From Acidobacteriota bacterium (GTDB lineage: Bacteria; Acidobacteriota; Blastocatellia; Pyrinomonadales; Pyrinomonadaceae), in the NCBI GenBank assembly GCA_020199995.1, contig JAIVJM010000183.1, positions 1-54,498 on the forward strand: a DNA stretch of 54,498 nucleotides, written 5' to 3'. Made by a program: the position numbers and the translations under genes. Below, piece by piece: positions 45,039 through 54,075 of this stretch (position 1 is the stretch's first letter; every line of letters starts with the position of its first letter). The notes beneath the pieces are model-generated. The model saw only the letters and a program-made list of their open reading frames with translations, had not been told where the DNA came from and ran no database searches.

Positions 45039-45695
45039 TTAGGGCAGGGCCTCGACGCTGACGAAGAAGCGGAAGCTCCCCGTGAGCTGAACGCCGAGCA
45101 TAAAGTTGACGTTGATGGTCGCCCCCGCCGCGAGGGGCGTGCCCGCCGTAATCGTGCCTGCGCCGAGCGTCGAGTTGAGCCCGCCCCCGAGCGTGACGGT
45201 GTCGGACGGCGCTTCGAGCGTAAGGTTCTGCACGATCTGGCTTCCACCTCCTCCCGCCGGGCTGATGGTCGCGCTGAAGCTGTCGGAATTATTGAGTGCT
45301 CGGATGTCGGCCTCCCCGGCAGCCGGATTGCGGTTGTTGAGCGTCGTGATGTTGACGACGCGGAAGCGCAGGCGTGAGACGGGCGCGCCCGTGTTGTTGG
45401 TGAACTTGAGCCTGATCTCCATCGTGCCGAGGTTGGACTTCGTGTTGTCGCAGACGATGGCAGGCGAACTGACGGGCGGGCATGCCGGGCGCTGCGTCCG
45501 CACGCGGTTGGGGGCGGTCGTACTGCCGACCCCCGTGTCGAGCCGCGCGCCCGCTATCAGTGCGAGCGTCTTGATGACGGGCGAGGCGAGGTTCTCCGGC
45601 CCCGGCGCGCCGAGGGCGGAGACCCTCGTGCTGAAAGTGCCGGCGGTCGTGGAGGTGAAGAAGAAATCGGCGTCGTTGTTGCCCGTGTCCGTCAA
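45039..45695 (-). CDS. Lamin-tail secreted protein, C-terminal part
   Basis: About 218 residues that continue the next entry after a frame change. The region (ALTDTGNNDADFFFTSTTAG, RLRFRVVNITTLNNRNP, LRFRVVNITTLN) is beta-rich with Gly/Thr and looks like a secreted beta-sandwich; SLTLEAPSDTVTLGGG and INVNFMLGVQLTGSFRFFVSVE suggest a further domain at the C-terminus. The family is not named with certainty. Relative to similar proteins a short block after TRID is missing. Confidence 0.65.
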   Translation of the reverse strand: MTDTGNNDADFFFTSTTAGTFSTRVSALGAPGPENLASPVIKTLALIAGARLDTGVGSTTAPNRVRTQRPACPPVSSPAIVCDNTKSNLGTMEIRLKFTNNTGAPVSRLRFRVVNITTLNNRNPAAGEADIRALNNSDSFSATISPAGGGGSQIVQNLTLEAPSDTVTLGGGLNSTLGAGTITAGTPLAAGATINVNFMLGVQLTGSFRFFVSVEALP

Positions 45696-48360
45696 TGCGC
45701 GTCGGGACCGTCGGAGTAGCCCCGGCGAAGAAGCCGATGCCGGAGCCGTCCACAATGCCCGTGCTCAGTGCCCCGTTCGAGGCCGCGACTGCGGCGAGAG
45801 AGTAGGCCGAGCCCGTAATCAGGAAGTGGCCGCGCGCGGGGATGACCGTCGTGCTGCTCGCGAGCGCGCCGGGCACGGTGAACCTCAGGTTCTGAGCACC
45901 GGCGGCGGTCAGCGCATGGAGTGTGTAGCCGCTGATGTCGAGATCAGTGTTCGTGTTGTTGTACAACTCGACGAACTCGTCGGAAGCGCCGCCCGCGCCG
46001 CGGAAGCGGAACTCGCTGATGAGCACCTGCCCGGCGGTCGCGGCGGGCGCGGGCGCAGAGGTGACCGTGACGGCAGCCGTGTAGATCGCCTGTTGACCGT
46101 CAGGGTTGGTGATGGTCACGTTCTGCGGGCCGGACGTCGCGCCCACGGTCGAGAGGTTAAGGGTCACCTGCGTCGGACTGTCGAAAGTGATGCTGGTGAC
46201 CGTCACTCCGCCCGTGACCGTCGCGCTGATGTGGTTGAAGGGCAGCGCGGGCGCGGCGAGGTCCGTCCCCGGGTCATAGTAGGCCGTGCCGGCGACGGGG
46301 GTTCCCGTCAATACCACGCTGGTCGAAGCCGTTTCGTCGGCGACGGCCGGGGGGACGGCGACCGCCGCCGCGGGTGGGGGCGGCGCGAGCAGTTTGACGA
46401 CCTGCGCGCCGTATGTGTTCGTGCTGTTGCAGAACTGCTGAACCGTCCACATCGTCATGTCGTCCTTCGGGTCGAGGCTGGTGAAGGAGTAATCGCCCCA
46501 GCGGCGCGGGCTGCCCGGATCGCTCGGCGGGTTATAAGCCGTGCTGCTCGCGGTGTAGATGTTGACCGCGCCCAATGTGCCGAGAGCGTCGCCGGCGAGT
46601 CGCCCGTTGGTCGCGGCGTCGGCGCGGAAGGGGGTGCCGGCGGTGCTGTAGCCGAGCGCGGCGTGCCCCTGCCCAGAGACCATCACGGACGGAATAAAGA
46701 ATTCGCGCGAGGTGGCGCGGGTGGCGGCGGTATCGAAAACCGTGCCCGACTGGTTGACGGTCGGCGTCCCCGTCGTCGGCGGCACGACCAACTCGTACCA
46801 GCGGACGGCGTCGCGCCGCTCGGCGTTGGTCCCGGACGAAACGCCCGTCGCGAGTACCGAAATGGCGTGGGCCGTCCACAGCCTGCCGGCGCGGATGTGC
46901 GCGGTCATGAGGCGGTCGTCGAGCGCGTCGAGGTTGCCGGTGGCGCCCGTGCCGCCGGAGTCGCCGAGGTGATCGACGCTTCTGGGGAAGGATGTCGAGG
47001 GAACCGTGATCGAGATGTTGGCGGAGATAGTGGGCGTCGTGCCCGGCGTGCCGATGCGACGCATGATGAGCCTGCCGAAGGCGGCGGCGCTCGCGCCGAT
47101 GAAGTAGCCTTCGGTGGCCGCCGGGTCGTAGTTGTCCACGCCGCGCGGCTCGAACGGCCCGTCCGTGCCGATGAGGTCGCGGAACGCCGTCGTGACCACC
47201 GGCCCGCCGCTCAGGATAGAACTCTTGCGAATCACCCAGACGGAAGTGTTGTTGAAGCCGCCGAGCGCCGCGTCGAACATGTCGCCGCCGACGTACAAGG
47301 CGTTAGCGTCAACGCCGAGCGAAGGGTAATCGAGGAACTCGCCCGAGTCGCCGCCGCCGACCGTATTCTGCTGGACGAAGAAGAACGTCCAGACCGTGCC
47401 CGCCGAAATGACGCCCGCACTCGCCGCGTCAGAGACGGCGATGAGGAGGCGGTTCGGGGTGTCGCCGATGTCGTTGGCGCTCGGCACGTCAATGATGATC
47501 ATGATCCAACGCGCCGACAGGCGGTCGTAGCGAATCTGCGGGTCGGTCGTGAAGTTGATGGCGAGGGGGGCCGGGGGCGGCGTCGTAACAGAAGAGAAGA
47601 AGACATCCGGGTCAACGTTAATTACGCCGTCCGCCGTGCCCGTCGTCTTGTTGAAAGTCCTGAGCCGCCCGTTGACGAAGAGGACGAACTGCGAGGGGCC
47701 GACCGCACCCATCGTGTCGGGCGGGAACGCGCCGTTTTCGGTCGGGCCGGTCACGGCGTTAAAGGTCGTGCTGAGGGTCTGCGGAGACGACGGCGACGAC
47801 GACTCCTCCGGCGCGGAGGTCACGCCGAGATTCCCGCCGACGGACGACATGCTCAGGGAAGAGGGCGTGCTCGCTAAGGGTCTCGCATCCGGGTCTTGAG
47901 GGCGAGACTTGCGATTCGGGATTTCGCGCTCGGATACGAGCATCGGCCTGCGCGCGATGACCGGGGCGTGAGCCTGCTCGACCATGATTTCGTCGGTCGT
48001 CTTCTGCACGCCGACCTCGCCCGTCGAGGGCACTCCGACGGTTATCTCCTGCATCCCGATAGGCGCGCCGGTAAGACTGGCGCCGTCCTGTCTCCGGGCC
48101 CTTGCGCGGGCGTTCGAGGCGCGTTGTTTTTCCTTCCCACCCACGCTCTTCCGCGCGCTCGCCGGAGGCGCGGGCCGCGCCTCGCCGACCGGAACACGAA
48201 TCGAAGTGCGACGCTGCGCGAAAAGCTGTGGTGTCGTCGAGCACAGCAGGATGAGGCACAGGCTGTTAACCAAAATCCGGCGGAGCACGGAGTTGCGCGG
48301 CGCGCGCGCACCCGGCGTGATTTTAAAGACGGGTCTGAGTTCTCGCTTGGCAGGGGACAT
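45696..48360 (-). CDS. Large secreted protein with IPT/TIG-like and lamin-tail domains, N-terminal part
   Basis: About 888 residues. A signal peptide (LVNSLCLILLCSTTPQLFA) leads to a low-complexity region (about 40-170), then a large beta-rich region (ASEFVELYNNTNTDLDISGY and others). A lamin-tail domain is clear near the end: ISEFRFRGAGGASDEFVELYNNTNTDLDISGYTLH. An IPT/TIG-like repeat precedes it (SITFDSPTQVTLNLSTVGAT). The middle shows PDTMGAVGPSQFVLFVNG and FLDYPSLGVDANALYVGG, patterns of a repeated secreted beta-propeller-like domain. The start at 48360 has AAGGAA about 13 bases upstream; a longer form from 48381 is possible. The function is unknown, probably adhesion or matrix. Confidence 0.78.
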
Positions 48361-48895
48361 GGGGAAGTTCGTTCCTTTCATTTTGTGGTCAGGCGCTGGA
48401 CTGACTTGAAGTCTTGAGAGCGGAGCAGCAGGGCCCTCCAAAGCGGGGCGCTCTGATCTCTCTGGCGGGTGCAATCGAGGGCTTTATTTCCGGTGCTTCG
48501 GTCTCGGCTCATGCACAGCAGGATTAGCGGGTACTCTTCAGGGTGGCGGCTTTCAAGCAGGCGAAAAGCCCACAAACACTCAGGAGACTGAGATAAAGAT
48601 CGAAACTTATTGAAAGACTACAGCCCCGTGGTACGTTGGAATGGCTTTAATTTATATCAGGCGAGGACGGCGACCCTCAGCTCGCAAGTCTCAGACATAG
48701 GGCTTTGGCGAGAACATGGCGAGGGAATTACATTCAAATCAGATTTTCGGTCCCTTCGATTCGGAATAATCCCTGAAGACCTTGATTGCCGCGAAGCGTA
48801 TCCGTGCGCCACTTGAAAGTCAACTTGTATTCGGCGAAACAGCCCCGCGACCGCCACGAGAACGGGGACGGCGATGCTCGCCAAACCGACAAACA
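48361..48895. other. Intergenic region with one doubtful small frame
   Basis: About 535 bases, AT-richer than the neighbours. On the minus strand an open frame from 48896 to 48657 begins MFVGLASIAVPVLVAVAGLF, a plausible membrane segment, and overlaps the upstream gene's stop (TGATG). Only its first 24 codons have usual codon choice, so it may be a remnant of a membrane protein. No other gene, promoter or hairpin is supported. Confidence 0.3.
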
Positions 48896-49516
48896 TCAGC
48901 GGCACTTTCTGATGAAACCTTCACTCCCCCGCGTGAGCGTGTAAGTGCCGATCTCTTGTGAGGTATCGGTGAGCGTGAGGGTCAGCGACATCTCGTCGCC
49001 GCCGACCCGACCCGTGTAGCGCGCCGGACGACTGCGTGGCAACTTGCCGACGCGGATGGGGCCGGGGCCTTCTCTCACGTGTGTGCCCTTCGCGTCGAAG
49101 CGGCCCTCATTGTCCAGCTCAAGCGTCTCGTCTATCGTGCCGTGCGCACAGTCGTATTCGACGCTCGCGCCGTCGGCGCGGACATTCATGCGGATGTGCT
49201 GACCGCCCCACACGCCGGACGCCACCCGCCCTGACGCGCCCGTCGTAGGGTGTTCCGGCTTATTTGAAGAATTGCCCGTCCCCGTGTTTGAAGAATTACT
49301 CATCTCGTTGCCCGCCGTTTGATTTGCGCCCGGCCGCGCCGCGTTTTTACTCGGGCTCGACTTCGCCTCGCGGTTGGCGTCGGCCCGCGCCCCCCGTTTG
49401 CCGTTCGTCTGCGCGGCGTTCGACGATGGGCGGCTCCGGCAGGAATCGCCCTGACTCTGCGCCGCCAGCAGCAGCGGGATGAGGATGAAAATCGTCAGCG
49501 TCTTCGTGGTGCGCAT
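48896..49516 (-). CDS. Exported protein of unknown function, Asn/Ser-rich linker
   Basis: 206 residues. A signal peptide (LTIFILIPLLLAAQSQG) is followed by a Ser/Asn-rich spacer to about residue 95 and a beta-rich C-terminal domain (about 100-206): GVWGGQHIRMNVRADGASVEYDCAHG, NEGRFDAKGTHVREG, EIGTYTLTRGSEGFIRKC. The domain has two Cys that could pair. The pattern resembles a family found in Acidobacteriota, but no function is known to me. The stop codon overlaps a doubtful small frame. Confidence 0.72.
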   Translation of the reverse strand: MRTTKTLTIFILIPLLLAAQSQGDSCRSRPSSNAAQTNGKRGARADANREAKSSPSKNAARPGANQTAGNEMSNSSNTGTGNSSNKPEHPTTGASGRVASGVWGGQHIRMNVRADGASVEYDCAHGTIDETLELDNEGRFDAKGTHVREGPGPIRVGKLPRSRPARYTGRVGGDEMSLTLTLTDTSQEIGTYTLTRGSEGFIRKCR

Positions 49517-49641
49517 TTCGCTCTTTCGATGTCCGGGTTGGCTTCGAGGAACTGTCAGCAGAGGGCGGCGCGGCGCTCTTCCGAATTGCAGCCCGTCGGT
49601 GCGTGGATCAGCAATGCATATTATTTAGACGGCCTTTTGTT

Positions 49642-49818
49642 CTAAGCCGGCACCTGCGCTTTCGCTTCCCGACTCCAGTGCCGATGTTGGGCGATGGCTT
49701 TGATGAACTCCGCCGCGGCTTTGCCCGCCTGCGCATCCTGGCCGGTGACGACTCCCTCATCCGAGACGACCTTGCCGCCGCTGCCCTTCACGTCATCGTT
49801 CCGTTTGCTTTTACCCAT
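49642..49818 (-). CDS. Small protein of unknown function
   Basis: 58 residues from the ATG at 49818, which has GGAG 7 bases upstream. Charged and soluble (GKSKRNDDVKGSGGKVVSDE, AAEFIKAIAQHRHWSREAK), with a short C-terminal helix. Too small for family recognition. The strong ribosome site and helix content support a real gene. Confidence 0.5.
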   Translation of the reverse strand: MGKSKRNDDVKGSGGKVVSDEGVVTGQDAQAGKAAAEFIKAIAQHRHWSREAKAQVPA

Positions 49819-50016
49819 TTGCAGTCTCCCCTCCAAGCTTGTTGCGGCGAACCGCGAGCATAGGCTTCTGCCCATGCTTCGTCGGAATATTTTTACGGCC
49901 ATGAAATTTTGCAGGTCTCAGCATACAGCAAAAACGCCGGGTCACCATCTTCTCTCTATTCAGGTTCTCTGCCAAAGTTTTCTCAGAGGTCGCCCCCTTT
50001 GATGCTCTAACGCTGC

Positions 50017-50937
50017 TCAACCGACCCGAACGCGCCGCGCGACGCGCACGCCCGCGCGCCAGTCTTCGTTGAGGTCGAAGCGGTACATCTCGATCTCCGG
50101 TGTAATCATGTGTGCGAGCGTGTGGAACGAGCGGTGGAAGCGCAGCAGCGGCGCGACCAAATAAACGAGCGGCAGCTCGTCTGAAATCTCGGTGTCGCTG
50201 AACAGCCGCGCCCGCCGGATGTGTCCCGCCCGATGGTAAGTAGAGATGCGCCGCCAGTAGTCCGCGCCCTGCAGGGGAAGCGCGGCGTCCTCGGAGACTT
50301 TCAGTTCGACGACGACGAGCCGCCCGTCGCGGCGCAGAGCAAGGAGGTCTATGGGGCGCGCGCCGCCCGCCGCATCGCGCGCGGCGCGGAACTGCGCGTG
50401 CAGCGGCGCGAGCCGGAGGCCGGGGTCGAGCCGTGTGATGTCGCGCCGCAGAAGCGATTCGAGCCACGTCTCAGGGGCCGCCGCGTAGAGCGCGTGGCGG
50501 CGGTCTCGCGCCCCCGCGCGCCTGTGCTCTGAGAGCTCTTCGAGCAGCTTCAAAAGCTCCGGCCAGTTCGTCTCGTCCAGTAGACGCCTTCCCTCCCCGC
50601 GCCGCGCCCCGAACCAGAGCCGCTCGACGCCAAAGACACGACGGACGCGCGCGAAAGCCAGCCCGTGATAGCGGAGCGTCTCGCCGCGGCGGGCGCGCAC
50701 CACATCCACGGCTTTGGGCGCGAGCGCGACGAGGCGCGAGGCGAGTTCGTTGCTCTCATCCACAGTCTTCAACGGGTGAGAGAGTCGCGGAGCAGGCGCG
50801 TCCAAAAGCTCGCTTAAGCCGTGCGTTTGCACGTGAGTGAAGTGACGCTGCTCTTCGTCAACTTCGGAGAGCTGAATCGAGGAGCGCAGGTCTTCGCGCA
50901 GCAGCGCCAGCCTCTCCGCGACCCTGCGGCCCTCTCC
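50017..50937 (-). CDS. PD-(D/E)XK-like nuclease, C-terminal part
   Basis: About 306 residues. The signature Asp...Glu-x-Lys is in PIDLLALRRDGRLVVVELKVSED, flanked by beta strands, as in restriction-type PD-(D/E)XK nuclease folds. The upstream part (FTHVQTHGLSELLDAPAPRL, LFGVERLWFG region) is helical and charged; the downstream part ends with LVYLVAPLLRFHRSFHTLAHMITPEIEMYRFDLNED. The target, DNA or another nucleic acid, is not evident. No methyltransferase or defence partner lies nearby. The first half of the gene is in another frame. Confidence 0.68.
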   Translation of the reverse strand, partial: GEGRRVAERLALLREDLRSSIQLSEVDEEQRHFTHVQTHGLSELLDAPAPRLSHPLKTVDESNELASRLVALAPKAVDVVRARRGETLRYHGLAFARVRRVFGVERLWFGARRGEGRRLLDETNWPELLKLLEELSEHRRAGARDRRHALYAAAPETWLESLLRRDITRLDPGLRLAPLHAQFRAARDAAGGARPIDLLALRRDGRLVVVELKVSEDAALPLQGADYWRRISTYHRAGHIRRARLFSDTEISDELPLVYLVAPLLRFHRSFHTLAHMITPEIEMYRFDLNEDWRAGVRVARRVRVG

Positions 50938-51521
50938 CCGAGGCGCGCGAACCAGAGCAGCGCCGATGCGAGAAGCGCGTCCGCGTCCTCCGCGCCGAGT
51001 TCGACGACCGGCCCCGTGACGGCGACGAGCGCGCGGCCTCGCTTGAGCACGATGCGCGCATAGCGCCCCGGCTCGCCGCGCCGCGCGCCCACACTGAGGC
51101 GCGACTGCTCTACCTTCGAGCCCGCGCGTTCGGCACAAGCGAGCGCCGTGAGTCGCGCGCAGGCGGCGCGGCGCGCGTCCGCCACCCCGAGCCGCGCCTC
51201 GGCGTGCGAAGCGCGCGCGACGAGTTCGAGCCGCGCCCGCTCGGCCCCCGCTCGCCGTGTCGCTTCGAGGATGAGCTTTTCGCCCTCGCGCGCCCATCCC
51301 CTGACGCGCCACGTGCGCGCGCCCGCCGCGCCCCAGAAAGAAAAGAGGAGCGAGCCCGCCGCGGCGCGCAACTCCCACTCGCCGCGACGCAGCTCGACCG
51401 CAGAGCCGTCCGGGCTCTCGCGCAGAAACCACACGGCGCGCGCCGCGAGCAACGCGTCGAGGCTGCGGCGCGCGTCTTCTGTCGTCTCAGAGGCGTCGGT
51501 GCGAGTGGTTCTCGGTTTCAT
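50938..51521 (-). CDS. PD-(D/E)XK-like nuclease, N-terminal part
   Basis: About 194 residues of Arg/Ala/Glu-rich sequence with alternating strands and helices (WELRAAAGSLLFSFWGAAGART, ARIVLKRGRALVAVTGPVVELG, LLASALLWFARLGE). Reading on to the next entry requires a frame change near 50937 inside a G-rich run, so a single-base indel is probable. No recognised domain here; it would be the binding or regulatory part. The ribosome site is weak. Confidence 0.6.
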
Positions 51522-51596
51522 GGACGTTTCGGCAAGGGACAGCCGGAACGCTTCGGGAGGGTGACCGAATTCGCTCGTCGGATTCCCCTTATGCTA

Positions 51597-51620
51597 ACAT
51601 CAAAATGCCAACATCAAAAT
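51597..51620. repeat. Tandem 11-base direct repeat upstream of thiolase
   Basis: AACATCAAAAT occurs twice, 13 bases apart, in a short AT-rich stretch about 50 bases before the thiolase start. Its spacing is near one helical turn, which fits a regulator binding site. It lies in the gap between the nuclease (minus) and thiolase genes. Confidence 0.4.
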
Positions 51621-51670
51621 ATCTTGCTTGGACGAATTATCAGCACTAACTATTAACGAAGGGTGAGAGG

Positions 51671-52246
51671 ATGAAGAGCGTCTATCTGGCCGGTTCCGTG
51701 CGCACTCCCATCGGTCGCTTCGGCGGCGCGCTGGCCGGGCTCACGCCGGCTGAGCTGGGCACAGTCGTCGCCGCCGAGAGCCTGCGCCGCGCCGGAGTCG
51801 GGACGAAAGGCGTGGAGGAGGTCGTGTGGGGCTGCGCGCGGCAGGCGGGCGCGGGGCCGAACGTCGGGCGGCAGATCGCGTACCGCGCGGGCGTCCCCGA
51901 GACGGTCCCGGCCTCGACGATTAATCAGGCGTGCGGGTCGGGCCTCAAGGCGATCATCCTCGCGGCGCAGGAGATCATGCTGGGGCGCGCGCGCGCGGTG
52001 CTCGCGGGCGGCGTCGAGAGCATGTCGCGCGTCCCCTACTTCGCCGAGGGCGCGCGCTTCGGCATGCGCATGGGGAACGCCGAGCTGGTGGACGGGATGT
52101 ATCGCGACGGCTTCCTCGACCCGCTCTCGGGGCTGTTGATGGGCGCGACCGCCGAGAACCTCGCGCGCCAGTACGAAATCACGCGCGAGGAGCAGGACGA
52201 GTTCGCGCTGCGCTCGCAGCAGCGCGCCGCCGCCGCCATCGAGGCG
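51671..52246 (+). CDS. Thiolase (acetyl-CoA acyltransferase family), N-terminal part
   Basis: About 192 residues. The start matches thiolases: YLAGSVRTPIGRFGGALAGL, with the nucleophilic Cys in NQACGSGLKAI (about 89), and VLAGGVESMSRVPYFAEG. The last conserved helix is ENLARQYEITREEQDEFALRSQQRA. The frame breaks near 52247 within a G-run, and a block of roughly 55 residues normally found here, including the middle loop, is missing before the C-terminal part. It would condense or cleave acyl-CoA; which substrate cannot be said. Confidence 0.85.
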
Positions 52247-52247
52247 G

Positions 52248-52733
52248 GGGGCCGTCTTCGACCGTGCAGGCACGGTCACGGCGGGCAACTCGTCAGGCAT
52301 CACGGACGGCGCGGCGGCCCTCGTCGTCCTCGGCGAAGAGGCTTTGAAGGAGTCGGGCGTCGAGCCGCAGGCGCGCCTCGTGGATTACGAGTTCGCGGGC
52401 GTCGCGCCCGAGGTGATGGGTCTCGGCCCCGTCCCGGCGGTGCGCCGCCTGCTCGAACGCCAGAAGCTGACTCTCGAGAGCATTGATCTCGTCGAGCTTA
52501 ACGAAGCCTTCGCCGCGCAGGTCATTGCCTGCGACCGCGAGCTCGGGTTCGACGCCGCGCGCCTCAACGTCAACGGCGGAAGCATCGCCCTCGGCCACCC
52601 CATCGGCTGCACCGGCGTCCGCATCACGACGACTCTGCTGCACGAGATGCACAAGCGCAAAGCGCGCCGCGGCATCAGTACGCTCTGCGTGAGCGGCGGT
52701 TTGGGAATCGCGCTGCTGGTCGAGCGCGTCTGA
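52248..52733 (+). CDS. Thiolase, C-terminal part
   Basis: About 161 residues in another frame. It shows AGTVTAGNSSGITDGAAALVV, NEAFAAQV, the catalytic His in GGSIALGHPIGCTG and the second Cys in LCVSGGLGIALLVE, so both acid-base residues of the thiolase are present. With the first part all key residues exist, but the missing block in between would affect the fold. The gene is next to the KaiC-like gene, with 80 bases between. Confidence 0.85.
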   Translation, partial: GAVFDRAGTVTAGNSSGITDGAAALVVLGEEALKESGVEPQARLVDYEFAGVAPEVMGLGPVPAVRRLLERQKLTLESIDLVELNEAFAAQVIACDRELGFDAARLNVNGGSIALGHPIGCTGVRITTTLLHEMHKRKARRGISTLCVSGGLGIALLVERV

Positions 52734-52813
52734 AGGCCCGGACCGGGCGGCCCGCCGGGCGGCTTGGTTCGGCCACTTTTAGCAAGTCCAACTCAGGGAA
52801 CAAGGATCGCCTC

Positions 52814-53895
52814 GTGAAAAAAAAGAACCTCGCCGACCGCCCCGGAGTAAAGTCCCCGGCCCCCGCCAGACTCGCAACGGGGAGCATCGGCCTCGACAGC
52901 ATCCTCGAAGGCGGATTCCCGGCCAACCGCCTCTACCTCGTTGAAGGAGACCCCGGCACGGGGAAGACCACGCTCGCTTTGAAGTTCCTGCTCGCAGGCG
53001 TCGCCGCAGGCGAGCCGGTTCTCTACGTGACGCTCTCCGAGACGAAAGAAGAGCTGCTCGCGGTCGCCGACTCTCACGGCTGGTCTCTCGACGGCGTCAA
53101 CATCTACGAGCTGATCCCCTCCGAGGAGAGCCTCAAGACCGAAACGCAGAACACCATCTTTCACCCCTCAGAGGTCGAGCTCGGCGAGACGACGAGCGCC
53201 GTGCTCGAAGAGGTCGAGCGCATCCAGCCCAGCCGCGTGGTCTTCGACTCGCTCTCGGAGATGCGCCTGCTGGCCCGCGACCCGCTACGCTACCGGCGGC
53301 AGATACTCGGGCTCAAGCAGTATTTCGCGGGGCGGCAATGCACGGTGCTGCTGCTCGACGACCGCACCTCGACGGTCGGCGATCTACAGGTTCAGTCAAT
53401 CGCGCACGGCGTGATCGAACTCGAACACATGGCGCTGGAATACGGGGCCGAGCGCCGCCGCCTCCGCGTCGTCAAGCTGCGCGGGAGCCGCTACCGCGGC
53501 GGCTATCACGACTTCAACATCGAGACGGGCGGGGTCGCCGTCTACCCGCGCCTCGTCGCGGCGGTACATCACCGGGAGTTCGCGCGCGAGGCCGTCACGA
53601 GCGGCGTCAAGGAGCTCGACGCGCTGCTCGGCGGCGGGCTCGACCGTGGAACCAGCACGCTCATGCTCGGCCCGGCTGGCTCCGGCAAGTCTTCGATTGC
53701 CGCGCAGTTCGCCGCCGCCGCCGCCGACCGGGGCGAGCACGCCGCGTCCTTCCTCTTCGACGAAGGGCGCGACACCTATCTGACCCGCACCGCCGGGCTC
53801 GGCAAGGACATCCGCGGGCAGGTGGAGGCGGGCCGTCTCTCCGTCCAGCAGGTTGACCCGGCCGAGTTGTCGCCGGGCGAGTTCGCGCACCGCGT
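52814..53895 (+). CDS. KaiC/RecA-family ATPase, N-terminal part with first and most of second ATPase domain
   Basis: About 361 residues from a GTG with AAGGA 8 bases upstream. The first RecA-type domain has Walker A GDPGTGKTT (about 48) and Walker B in VVFDSLSEM. The second begins GVKELDALLGGGLDRGTS with Walker A GPAGSGKSS (about 286). The block around the second Walker B, about 65 residues in relatives, is missing at the frame break near 53896. Such ATPases regulate sensor kinases; the next gene is a sensor, which fits. Expected cytoplasmic. Confidence 0.85.
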
Positions 53896-54075
53896 GTCTC
53901 GGTCGTCAAGAAGCGCACCGGCTTTCACGAGAACACCATCCGCGAGATGCGCCTCTCGTCCGACGGCATCACGGTGGGCGAACCGCTCTCCGATTTCCAC
54001 GGCGTCTTGACCGGCGTCCCCGTCTACAGCAAGCGTTCCGGCAGTTTGCTCAAGGAGGAGGATGCCGACGCTTAA
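53896..54075 (+). CDS. KaiC-family ATPase, C-terminal end
   Basis: About 59 residues that complete the second ATPase domain in another frame: SVVKKRTGFHENTIREMRL, GVLTGVPVYSKR. This segment corresponds to the last strands and the tail of KaiC-like proteins. The gene stop overlaps the next ATG by 14 bases. Confidence 0.75.
   Translation, partial: VSVVKKRTGFHENTIREMRLSSDGITVGEPLSDFHGVLTGVPVYSKRSGSLLKEEDADA

Noticed and set aside
45106-47877. A 923-residue open frame on the plus strand
   Set aside because: It is antisense to the lamin-tail protein, Arg/Gly/Val-rich, and has no ribosome site or domain.
48610-48816. A 68-residue open frame on the plus strand
   Set aside because: No ribosome site, odd composition and no family match.
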